64,000 nucleotides of DNA, from assembly GCA_036245525.1 (NCBI GenBank), contig BTPG01000005.1, forward strand, positions 127,914,120 through 127,978,119, written 5' to 3'. The first letter of the stretch is position 1. Each line of letters starts with the position of its first letter. The notes beneath the pieces were generated by a model that worked only from the letters and a program-made list of their open reading frames with translations, was not told the origin of the DNA and searched no databases. A program made the translations under genes and the position numbers. Below are positions 23,201-35,900 of this stretch, in pieces. Source of the DNA: Semisulcospira habei (Eukaryota; Mollusca; Gastropoda; Semisulcospiridae).

Positions 23201-26200
23201 AGATTCCCATAAGCCCCTGCATGAGCATGAGCACATAAAAATCTATACCTCTTGCTGGCAGAGACCAGCTGCATTTACATCTGCAAATGGGTCATATGGG
23301 TTGGCTGTTGTAGATCACACATCTAATTATATAGCTGTCTCTTTCCACTGAGTATGGTAAATTGTTCTGCAAGAGCTAACAGTCACACAACATGAGATAG
23401 GGCTATCAGCTTCAGAGAAGAGTATTTGTATATGTAAATGAGACCCTGCAGACAGCACAGAGTCAACGGATCACTGTCTGTTTCGGAATCAGATGGATGG
23501 ATAATGTAGAAGAGTTTGCAGAGAAGCAAGTGTGACACAATACTGGGATCCTGTAATTAACCATGACAGTTAAAGGGTGGTGCCAGAATAGCTTGGCGCC
23601 TGAGGTGCCAAGCTATTCTGGCACCACCCTTGAACTAAAAACAGTTGATTTATCTCCTAATCTGTAATGTAGCTTTCACAGGACAATAAGCAGATTTTAA
23701 GAAGTCAGCCTCATGATGTAAAGGGTTAAACTGGAACACCGACGCTCACCTGAAGTGATTTCTCTTTTTCTGCTGTCAATTCCTCCTTGTGTCGTGCCTT
23801 CAAGTCTCCCATGCGGGCGTTCCACTCAGTTTTTAGCGACTCCAGTTCTGCTGATTTTGACCCCAGAGACTGAAATTTTAAAAAAGAAATGAAATCTGAT
23901 TTCATCTTCCATGCACACAGAGAGATTACAATATTAATAATGCACACAGCCAGGTACATCCAAACAAATGTGACATACGCAGACCAACCCAGTCCCCTAC
24001 ATCAACACAAATTCCCTTAACCCTTATCATTCGGAATACACCAGTGTGTGAAATAAGTTTGACTAAAATAGTTCAAGGGTAGTGCCAGAATAGCTTGGCA
24101 CCTCTAGGCGCCAAGCTATTCTGGCAAAACCCTTAACTAAAGTCACTGGTCTATATCCTTATCTGTTAGTACTATAATGTAGCTTGCACATTGCAGTGTA
24201 CAAATTTGAAGCTCTGAGCACCAGTATGATATGGGTTAAGCTGTCCTGGCACTACCCTTGAACTATGTACATGACTTCAGTTGGTAACAATGGTAAGTGG
24301 TGACCTCACAGTTAATCTGAACCAACTTACATTGTAAAGTAAACATGAAACACCGCTAAGGGTCAATCAGATAAATATGGAAAGGTTAACCCTTTGGGTG
24401 TCAGTAGCAGTTTTGGTTTAACCTTTTCTTGTTTAACTTACATCCTGTGTCTGTTTGAGCCGCTGAGACAGGTCTATGCTTGTGTGCTCAAGCTTCTGTT
24501 GCAGCAGGCTGTTGGTGTCCTACAACATATATAAAAAAAAATATTTAAAACATTTTTGCCAAATATCAATATCATCACAAGAACGACCTTGTATCCAAGT
24601 TGTAGGTTTTTTTAAAAATAAAAGCTTCTGAACTGAACGGACTTCAATGCACTTTCAGGACCATCCTATTCTGTGCTCCACAAGTCCATACCAAGTACAT
24701 ACCATATTATACCCTAAAGGTTAAAAGCAGCCGGCAACAGATACATACCTTCAGCTGCTTGAGGCAGTCAGCCAGGTATTTCTTGATGTCTGAGTCAGCA
24801 CCTGGTACGAACTTGAGGGACAGGTGGATGAGATGTTTGAATGGATTCGTTTCCACTACATTCAGCACTGCAGTCGTTCTCTCTCCATTAAGAGACCCAT
24901 TAGACACAAAGTGCAGTACAAACCTGTAAATAAGTATAATTTGTTTTTACTCTCATAAGCGGATTCATTTAAGTAACAAACTGAGCTCTGAAATCTGGGA
25001 GTTGTCCTCTGAAGACTACATGTATGTTAATCTATAAATGAATGACAGTTCAAGGTTGGTAGCAAAATAAATTTGGGGGTTATAATATGCAGAAAACACA
25101 CCAGAAGATAAATCGTATGATAGTTCAAGGGTGGTGCCAGAAAAGCGTGGCACCCAAAGGCACCAAGCTATTCTGACACCACCCTTGAACTTTCATGATT
25201 GATCCCTCTTCACTTGTAGTAGATCGCAGCTGAATGGGATAACATCTTTACATTCTGAATTAACCCTTTTCATCCTGATACACTACTGCTTGAAATAAAA
25301 CTGACAATGGTAGTTCGAGGGTGGTGCCAGAATAGCTTGGCGCCTGAGGCGCCAAGCTATTCTGGCACCACTCGAACTAAAATGGTTGATCCATCTCCAT
25401 ATCTGTAATGTAGCCTTCATAGGACAATAAGCGAATTTTCTTTTTAAATCAGCCTCTAGCTCTGGATATAATGGGCTAAGTATCGTTTTTAAAATTTAAC
25501 TGTTTATTTTACAGAATACAGCACTAGTGGCTGCACATGTATACATGTACAAGGAAGTAAATGTTGAAGACAATGTCTATGCTTTACTTGGTACATGTCT
25601 ATCACCTGCAATTAACTCATTGGAGACATGCCATATACGGATACGTGGCGAATAGCCTGTCTCCAGTGAGTTAAACACTTTTTCACTAAAACTTGCTAAA
25701 TCAGAAAGTATGAACAATTACGTGGGGAAAACTGTTGCTTGAAAAAGTTACTGCCCCTAAAACTAGCACAAACACACGCAAGTCCTTTATTTTGTATGTG
25801 AAAGGGGGGAGCAAGAATGTGGCAGGTAACTGACTTCGGTGCATCTCGGTGCTCCTCTTGAAGGCACATCTCCAGCAGGTCGATAAACTTCTGTGGGAAA
25901 GCTCCAAAGTCAACCAGCAGACCCTGCTGAACCTTCAGGCTGAAACATTAAACAAGGCAAAACCCTTATGGTTCACGTGTATGACCGACGTACATACGTG
26001 TGCCTTTGTGACAATAAGTAAAAGGCTGAATTCTGCACCAGCAAAATCCATAAATATTTTCTTCTGACCTTGACCTTTGTGATGAGTCGACTAACATCAG
26101 CTACCCATGTGCCAAATTTGATTTAAAAGTTTGTAAAAATGTTGATAATAACTACAATTCTATCAAAAATGGCCATTTTACACACATTTGCTGACCTCTT

Positions 26201-29200
26201 GTGACCTTTGACCGAGGATTCATCCAATTTATTATGCATAGATCTAGGTCTTACCATCACTGATCAGGAGGTATCTTTGTACCAAGTTTGAGTTTGAAGT
26301 TGGGAATAGGATTTGAGAAAAAAAATCTTTTGTCAAAATATGGCTATTTTGAACCTATTTGTTGAATCTCTTGTGATCCTTGACCTTTCCGAAGGGTCAA
26401 CCAAATTTGTATGCTTGGAAAGGTCTTACCATCAGGTATCTTTGCACCAAGTTTGGGTTTGAAGTTATGAATGGTACTTGAGAACAAATCAATTTTGTCA
26501 AAATATGGCTATTTTTTTTTAACCGTTTCCTGATCCCCTGTGACCTTGACCTTTGTGAGAGGTCACTGAAATTGTTATGTTTAGAAAGGTGTTGCCACTA
26601 AGTATCCTTGGGCCAAGTTTGAAGAATGTGGCTTGAATAATCTCCGAGAAAATGCCAACGTTAGTTTATCCTGAACCACAGCGGACGGACGACCACTGGC
26701 CCAGAACACAGACTCACTTTTGCTTTGCACAATAGCCAAAAATAATTGAAACAATTTCTAAATGTTCTACGTTAAATATTTTCCAACTGCACAGAGGTCG
26801 CACTAGTTTGAACACATAGTGCCATACATGATACAGGGCTTCTGTTTTCACAACAGGTTAAAAGGTCTGTAGACCCCCAGGTATAAATTTTAGAGGGTAC
26901 ACAGACCCCACTCTGAGCATTATAGAGGGTCTGCAAATTTATTTAAGAAAAATGGCATCATCTGTATGTTCTTTAAAATAAATTAACTCCTTTCGCTCCC
27001 TCTTTAAATTTGTTGTCACAGTGTGTGTGTGTCTTTTCCATACTGATTTTCTAACTGTTGAGCTATCGTGCAGAAAGCCTGTCTCCATCTCTCCGTCTCT
27101 CACTCACAGAAAAACACACATATATTTATCTGTATGATTATTTGATAATGTATTGTAACAGAGAATATAGCCTTTTCTGCTGAATGCAGATTGACAACCA
27201 AAGTCTGACTTGTCTAAACTGTGTGTGTGCATGTGTGTGTGTGTGTGTGTGTGTGTGCGTGATTGTGTGTGTGTGTGTGCGCATGTGTGTGTGTGTGTGT
27301 GTGAACTAATGTACTTAAAAGTTGGTTACAACCCATTTAACCCAAAAGACGTATTTCTCCAATTTTGCCTAATACCTGTGTACCATAAGATGGATCGACC
27401 GCGATAAAAAAACTGACAAACTTATTTCTGTTTAAATTTCTGGACTTGCTTTTTGAGTTCGACTCCATGCACATTGTGCATGTCATCCGTGTGCCGTCAT
27501 GCTTTAGCGATGGAAATACACGCAGCCATGAACTCTGAAAACTGCGAGTCGCAGCGGCGGTGCCACACAGCCCAGGTTATCATTTCTGGTACTGTCGCTT
27601 GTCCTTGGAGACAGAGGTGTCGAAGTGCAACTTTCTTCTAAGCGATTATCACAATCAGACGGTGCCAGATTGAAGAATCCGAAGCATTCCAGCTTCCTTT
27701 GCTTTTTCTCCGCCATTTACAACTTCGTTCAAGATCGAAAGGTCACGTGATATATATATAAATGCAGTGGGTGGGGCAGTAAGAGGTGTTTTTTAAAAAA
27801 ATCTTCTGCCTTCTTTGGCATTTTGTACAGAGGCAGTATGTTGGAATTTTCTTAAAATCTCTTGATAGATGAGAAGAGACATGTTTGGTGCTTTGATTCA
27901 TACCAGTCTTGGCTTAACCAGCGGACTCTTTTTGACCTAGTTTGAGTTGCCAAGCGGATGGTGATTTGAGGTGTGTACCAGTTTTGGCTGCGCTTGGGTG
28001 TAGGATTGGTACACAATCATGTTGATAGCCAGTAAATGAGACAGGTGATGTGGTTATTTATTTTGGATTTTGTGCATGGCAAATGTGCAGCAAGTGGGTG
28101 GTAGTGTTGTTTAGGGAATTGCAAAAAAAATAGGGGATGACTGGGACAGACTAAGACTAAGGCATTTTAACAGATGGCACTGCAGGGGAGGCCCACTGTG
28201 TACTATGGCTTGTCAGAGGCACCACATGCCATATGTGACATAGACAATCTGGTTTAATGAACCATATCATTGAGTTTGGACTTTTGCAGTTGGAAAACTG
28301 AGAAAATTATGAAAAATTTGAAATTTTGCCCAAAATCGCTTCGAATGCAGTTTTATAGGCATTTTGGCATGTTTTGCGTCACAACACCCTGTTTACCTGC
28401 ACTGTGGCCCACTTTTACTGTGTTTGTTCATTTATTTTTTATCTTACAGTTAGTCATGAGTCTGGCCTTCGACCCTGAGCTTTGACCTTGACCTTGAAAG
28501 GGGTAGGGTTTGGGGCGTTCAGTTTGCTAAATGCATGAAAAAAATGCACTTATTCAGGTATTAAAGTTGTGGGGTGGGGGGGGTTTGGGGAGGGGGGGGG
28601 AGGGGTTTTTAGATCAAAGGTTAAGATCAAAACTACAATGAAACAGTGTCAGCAGGTTCATTTCATCAGACAGCTGACCTCAGAGTGAAATCATCCGCCA
28701 AAATAATGTGACATGCAGAAGTTATTTTGCATGATCCAGCTACATTTGTATACAACATAGGCTGCGTCTGAGGTGTCATTCTGTGGTAATTGTCATAAGG
28801 GATGTCTCTGATGTCTATTCTGAGCAGTCTTGGCTTAACCAGCAGACTCTTTTTGGCCTAGTTTTAGTTGCCAAGCGGATGGTGATTTGAGGTGTGTACC
28901 AGTTTTGGCTGCGCTTGGATGTAGGGTTGGTACAGAATCAAGTTGATAGCCAGGAAATGAGATGGGTGATGTGGTTATTTTTTTATTTTGTGCATGGCAA
29001 ATGTGCAGCAAGTGGGTGGTAGGGTTGTTTAGGGGATTGAAAAATTAGGGGATGACTGGGACAGACTAAGACTAAGGCATTTTAACAGATGGGACTGCAG
29101 GGGAGGCCCATTATGTACTATGGCTGAAAGTGAAAGGCACGATACGGTATCCCATAATAGTATGAATGGTGACGTCACAGCAAGTAGCGCACACTTTGTA

Positions 29201-32200
29201 ATAACATGCTGACACCACACATAAACTAACAGTGTGCCCGTCCAGTTACACTCGCATGGACCTCGGAGTCGGGGTGATTCTGAACGCAGCCGCGACCAAG
29301 CGAGCAGCTAAACAAACTTGACCAACTCGTCACTAAAAGTAGAATGACTGTCACCTACCTCTGTTAGGTTACGCACGGTGGCGCAAGGATGATGCATCTC
29401 GGACGCAGATGCACTGAATTTCAGTGCATCTGACTACCCCTTAGTTATGTTTTCAGTACGTGATTTTGAGTTTTAATGCGTCATAACACACAGTTGCACT
29501 AAAGCGGGAGCCCTGTGATACACATCGCATCATATAAAATCTCCTTCAAATTCGATGCAAGAGGTCTGATATTATATACTATTCATGTATAATATAATAT
29601 AGTAAAAGCAGAACTCAACACATTTACTTTGCAAACTTGCCAAAAAGGTGGCTAAAAACAGGTGCTAACTTCTACTGTATAACAATTTTTTAAAAAATTA
29701 AGCAAACCTCTGGAAGTCCTCCTCCCCTAAATGTAGAGTGTACAGAAAAAACAAATCTTTCTCATCTGTCAGTCGCACAACCAGCTCCTAGATACATAGA
29801 AACAACAATGTAAACTTTGATTTGACATTAAGCAATTGTTTTTATACTCATGCACTAAATCAGTAAATGAAGCTATCAAGTAATTAAATGTAAACCTTAG
29901 GCTGTTGATACTTATGGTAGCACTTTTTGTTATGGTGATTCCTGCAGGCATCACCATAATAAAAAGTGCTACCATTAGTTGTACCAGCAGCTGAAGAAAT
30001 GACTTTGACAAAAGCATTAACAACAGCCAAAGGTTTAATAGCAATAACTACTAAATAGCATGCAACAGTAGTACAGCATAGGTGTTGTAGGAAAACAGCA
30101 TCAGTAATAGTACTAACAGTAACATTAGTAACAGTGGTGGTACTTATTTTTCTAATTTTTATAGTCCATTTGAGCAAAGCTTGCCTCATGTTTCTTACAA
30201 ATAACTTTTGAACACAGTTGATTTCAAGACTGTGATGGACAGAGTACTGCTCAGATTTGTACAACCACTAAGCTGCAGGGGAGCCAGGTTGTCAAGCCAC
30301 CTGTGAACAACAATGGCAACTATCCCATCCTCCGAGAAGAAGTAGAGGCTGCAGTCAAGTCGCTGAAAAAAGGGAAGGCAGCAGGAGCAGACAACATCCC
30401 TGCAGAGCTAGTCCAAGAAGGGGGTGAAGACATGATAAGCGCCTTACTAACAATCTGTAATAAGATCTGGCAGTCAGGGGATTGGCCCACACCATGGACC
30501 CAATCACTTGTAATAACTCTCCCCCAAAAAGGCAACTTACATCAATGCCAAAATTATCGCACGATCAGTCTTATATGCCACCCAAGCAAAGTCATGTTAA
30601 AGATCCTACTGAACAGGCTGAAGCCACAGGCTGATGAAATCATAGCTGAGGAACAGGCAGTCTTCAGACCATGGCGCAGCACAACTGAGCAGATCTTCAA
30701 CCTGAGAGTTCTATGTGAGAGGTACCTCCAGCACCAGCAAGACCTCTATCATGTCTTTGTGGATTTTAAGAAAGCGTTTGACAGGGTGTGGCATGCAGCC
30801 CTTTGGTCCACCATGAAGCTATACAACATCAATGCCAACCTGATCAAAGTCATAGCAAACCTTTACAACAAGGCCACTAGCGCAGTCTGCTTCAACGGCA
30901 AAATAGAAAACTGGTTTAGGACTAGAATCGGAGTCAGACAAGGCTGCTTGCTCTCAGCTCACCTACTTTTTCAACATCTTCCTGGAAAGAATCATGACAG
31001 ACGCTCTGAAAGATCATGAAGGAACTGTGAGTATCGGAGACATAACAATCACGAACTTGCTCTTTGCGGACAACATTGATGGCCTTGCAGGAACAGAGAA
31101 GGAGCTAGCTCAGCTGGTGGAAAAGCTGGACAGTACAGCCATTGCGTATGGGATGGAAATCAGTGCAGAGAAGACCAAACTGATGACAAATAACACCAGT
31201 GGCATTGGCACTGACGTCATGATTGAAAGCCAAAAACTGGAAACCGTTAATAAATTCAAATACTTAGGAGCCATTGTGACAGATCAGGGATCAAAACCAG
31301 AAATACTGTCCAGGATTGCGCAGACAACAACAGCACTGACAAATATGGAAGGACAGAAACATCACACTCTGCTCCAAAATCAAACTGATGCGCTCCTTAG
31401 TCATCTCAGTGTTCTTGTATGCCTGCGAGTCATGGACCCTCACAGCAGACCTTGAAAGGAGGATACAAGCCACTGAATGAGATGTTTTCAAAGGCTGCTT
31501 GGCATTTCATACAGAGATCACATCACAAACGAGGAAGTGGGAAGCAGAATCAGGCAAGCCATTGGACCCTATGAAGACTTATTAGCCATTGTGAAAAAGC
31601 GCAAACTGAAGTGGTATGGGCATGTCACGTGTTCAGCAGGGCTTGCCAAAACAATCCTGCAAGGCACTGTGCAAGGATGACGAAGGAGAGGAAGACAGAG
31701 GAAAAGATGGGAGGACAATATCTCAGAGTGGACAGGACTGAAGCTGGGCGATATGCTGAGAATGGCAGAGAACAGAGAGGAATGGAGGGAACTGGTTGCC
31801 AAGTCATCAGTGGTGCCCCAACAGTCGGCAAGACTACGGGATATAGATAGATAGATAGCATCGTCATTGACCACAGAAAGTAAATTCTATGTTACCTATT
31901 TGTTGACCCTAAAGTTTGAAACAGAAACGTTTTATAATGGGGGGTGTAACTGTGTTACGGCGTCGCGAACAAAAACTATACCTCTTTGCCCCAAAAGTTG
32001 CATCTAATAACTCAAGAATTGTTTTTTACCTTCTCCTTGTTGTGTTCAAGTAAGCCATGATTGATAGGACATTTTGCATGATTTGTATATTGCTCACAGC
32101 TGAATTTCTGTCACAGTGTAACGCAGTTACACTGCAGCGACATAGTTCATATTTTCCCGTCTATTGGCAGTTTGGTATGTTGGTCTGCTTTTCTTTTTAC

Positions 32201-32883
32201 AGGTTATAAACTACACATTAACACAATAATTAACAATGGTGCTAACATTTAAAGTTGATTTTTTTTTAGTAGCGATTCCCCCTTTTAGTCATCATTAGTG
32301 GGGAATGACTCATAGAGATAGATTTCAAGACAACTCAAGAAAAAAAGATGATCACCAACCTTGGTCATAACAAAAATGGTTTAGCCCCTCGGGAAATTGT
32401 TAACGTGACCCTTTAAACGGTTAAAATATACCCCAATCGAGCAGCAACACTGACAAAAATATTTATTCCTGCAAACTTCATGCTCTCCATGTTCAATGCC
32501 TTGGTCTTGCAATGCGTCTCATCCATGCATAGCTTACCATAGTTTCAGCATCGGTGATGCAAGTCAGTGGTCATGGAGATCTGAACAGGGTATTTATATG
32601 TTTCAATGTTAAGTAGGTCATCTCCATGATTTCCCAAGGGTAGCGGCCAAACCGTTGAGTTTGAATCCAACCAAATTTTTAAATAAATTAGGACCAAGTT
32701 TGGTGATCACTTTTTGTCTAACGTATGGAAAATACGATAGACTGAAATGGGGCTGGTCAAAGCACATTCCGGAGCATGCACATGATGTTTTTGTCGTGCG
32801 GAATAGAAATTCTGGCAAAGAAGTAACAAGATAAAAATGACGTCACGTCTTCTAGAGAACATCTAATGGGCGCCAAAGCGCCA

Positions 32884-32915
<32 letters not shown>

Positions 32916-35900
32916 ACAGCGACTAGAGCCCACATTTGAGGACAGACAAGCTTGAAATTTTAGGATATATATATATATATATTGTCCCTTGTGATGAAGC
33001 TCTATGCTCGTGCATAGTGCTCACACATTAGGGTTAGTACGGTACGGTTTTTGTTAACGGTTTGTTTGTGCCGATAGTCCGTGGGGCCTGCTGTCCACGT
33101 GAAATCTGTAAGACATGGTTAGCACGGAGTTTTGGTGAGTACTGTTATAGTGAGTTCTAGGCAAAAGCTGTGTCTGTCAGATACTCACAAACCAGATAGG
33201 TGAGGCTAGCGCTGGCAGAATTGTATACAAACCAAGGGGAATCACAGCGCTGGACAGACAAACAGTTAGATCCTCTGCCCCCACCTATCAGGCACCCAAT
33301 CGCCAGCCCACAGAGAAATATGCAGGTATAGAACAAGACGATCATTTCCATCCTCAAAAAGAATGGATCAGGTCTCTTATATAACCCATGTCTTTCTCCG
33401 GAACTTAGGAAGTAGGCAGGAAAAACATACATACACAAACATGAAGGTGCGCTACTATATGCGGTCAGGTAAATACCCTGATTTCCCACAGTAGATGCAC
33501 AGAACACTAATATTACACAACAATGTAACGATACAAATTTGCCTCGAGTTATAGAGAACACTAATATTACACAACAATGTAACGATACAAATTTGCCTCG
33601 AGTTATAGATACTCACAAACCAGATAGGTGAGGCTAGCTGGCAGAATTGTATACAAACCAAGGGGAATCACAGCGCTGGACAGACAAACAGTTAGATCCC
33701 CTGCCCCCGCCTATCAGGCACCCAATCGCCAGCCCACAGAGAAATACGCAGGTATAGAACAAGACGATCATTTCCATCCTCAAAAAGAATGGATCAGGTC
33801 TCTTATATAACCCATGTCTTTCTCCGGAACTTAGGAAGTAGGCAGGAGAAACATACATACACAAACATGAAGGTGCGCTACTATATGTGGTCGGGTAAAT
33901 ACCCTGATTTCCCATAGTAGATGCACAGAACACTAATATTACACAACAATGTAACGATACAAATTTGCCTCGAGTTATAGATACTCACAAACCAGATAGG
34001 AGAAAGACATGGGTTATATAACTAACTGTTTGTCTGTCCAGCACTGTGATTCCCCTTGGTTTGTATACAATTCTGCCAGCGCTAGCCTCACCTATCTGGT
34101 TTGTGAGTATCTATAACTCGAGGCAAATTTGTATCGTTACATTGTTGTGTAATATTAGTGTTCTGTGCATCTACTGTGGGAAATCAGGGTATTTACCTGA
34201 CCACATATAGTAGCGCACCTTCATGTTTGTGTATGTATGTTTCTCCTGCCTACTTCCTAAGTTCCGGAGAAAGACATGGGTTATATAAGAGACCTGATCC
34301 ATTCATTTTGAGGATGGAAATGATCGTCTTGTTCTATACCTGCGTATTTCTCTGTGGGCTGGCGATTGGGTGCCTGATAGGTGGGGGCAGAAGATCTAAC
34401 TGTTTGTCTGTCCAGCGCTGTGATTCCCCTTGGTTTGTATATAATATGTGTCTGTCAGAGGTCTAGATCGGTAGTGCGGGGCTTGACTGTCATTCTGGAC
34501 AGACGTTATGCGAGATACCTTAGCCCGCATTCCAAGACTCTGAAGCCTAGAATTCAGGTATGTTTCTATGTAGTATTGATAGTTGCTTAGTTAAAGACAG
34601 TATGCGCTGGTAAGAGTAATTTGCTCGTATAGTGTTGACCAGTTTGGTTTAGTTATGTTGGTTTAGAATTCAGTGAAGTAACCGGTGTTTTTGTATACAG
34701 TTGTTTACCGCGATAGATAACTAAAGGAATGTGAGGTGTGTATGTCTAAGCCGCTATGAAGATAGTACGTGGTTGGTTAAGCATAGTCTTTTCCAGTGTA
34801 TACAGTAGTGGATAGCAAGAGTGTTAGGCTATAGTCTGTTTCAAGATAGTGACAGAGATATGGGGGTGTTACGGAAGTAGACAGTTTATGAAGCACGTGT
34901 GTGTGTGTGAATGAACGTGTGAGTTATTTGTATCAGCCAGGTTACGTGACGTTTCTCATTGATCCAATATGTTGTGTGTTTAGCAAGCGTTACGTTTGGA
35001 TCCTTGTTGTTGTGTTTAGAGTACTTGTAAAGAGTGGAACGATGGACGCCGAGACGTCAGTCACAGGTGGGACCTAACGTGAGGTCATCCCTCCAGCTCT
35101 TCACTCAGAGTGAGTCTGATCGGGACCAAGATACCCGGATCACAGCGAGAACTGCGCTACGGTGCGAGTACAAGGACGTCCATGTTACAGACAGGACGAC
35201 AGGAAAGAGCATACAACGGACTTGCACGCCTAGACGTGAGAAGGACCAATGTAACCAGGCAATAACATCAGACAGGTTGGAGACTGAGAACTAACACCTA
35301 GCCTGGCGAGATATTGTGAATTGTGTGTGTATGATGTTCGGATGTTAGTAGAGAAGTCTGTATAGTTTGATAGTCTTTTAAGCGTTTCTTTTCTTTTATA
35401 TTGTATAAAAGTCACTTTAGAAAGGGAGCCCGTGTGTTGAGTTTTACCGCATGAATGCGCCCGTCTGAGTCAGTGGCGGTGTATGCGTCTGTTGCGTGAG
35501 AGTCTGTACGTGCGACTGTGGGCAAGTCTGCGTGCGTTACATCCCTAAAAGAATTACCTTGAGACCTTTTTTTAAATTTTTTGATTAAGATGCTCATTGG
35601 CGAGAAAATGGTCGTTTCACAAAAAAAAATGGTTGATCCACACTAGAGTCCGGAATTTTTTCTTATTTATACTAGATATTTTGCATTATATAATGGGTAG
35701 TCCATCAAAATCCGATGATGTCGTCATTGTGCATGACTTCTATTTGTGGGTGTGGCTGGCCAAGCCAATCCTGGAGCCACACCTACGAGGGCGATGGGGG
35801 CACTGGAACGTAGCTGTGGGGAGAGTCGACGCTGTCTTTCTGCGAGCTCTGACACTGGTGATCTGTTCGCGCCGATTGTGTTCAAAGAGTGTGCAGGCTT

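Larger units (their letters stand above)
25940..29707. other. SASS6 intron 3, repeat-rich, no exon seen
   Basis: Contents: degenerate tandem repeats with period near 155 bp (about 26060-26680), a (GT)n microsatellite (27222-27301), a possible hAT N-terminal relic (27504-27716, minus), a G-rich stretch (28570-28610), and a 300-bp duplication (27904-28210 and 28825-29125). Confidence 0.6.

Noticed and set aside
27210..27407. Cysteine/valine-rich open frame
   Set aside because: It is the translation of a (GT)n microsatellite.
30290..31860. Active reverse transcriptase
   Set aside because: Frame is broken in several places, the FADD box reads FADN and the endonuclease is missing.
33157..34466. 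Open frame of about 100 codons with a membrane-like segment ([20 protein letters not shown])
   Set aside because: It lies in a multi-copy repeat unit whose copies are nearly identical, so an open frame is no sign of selection. No homology recognised.
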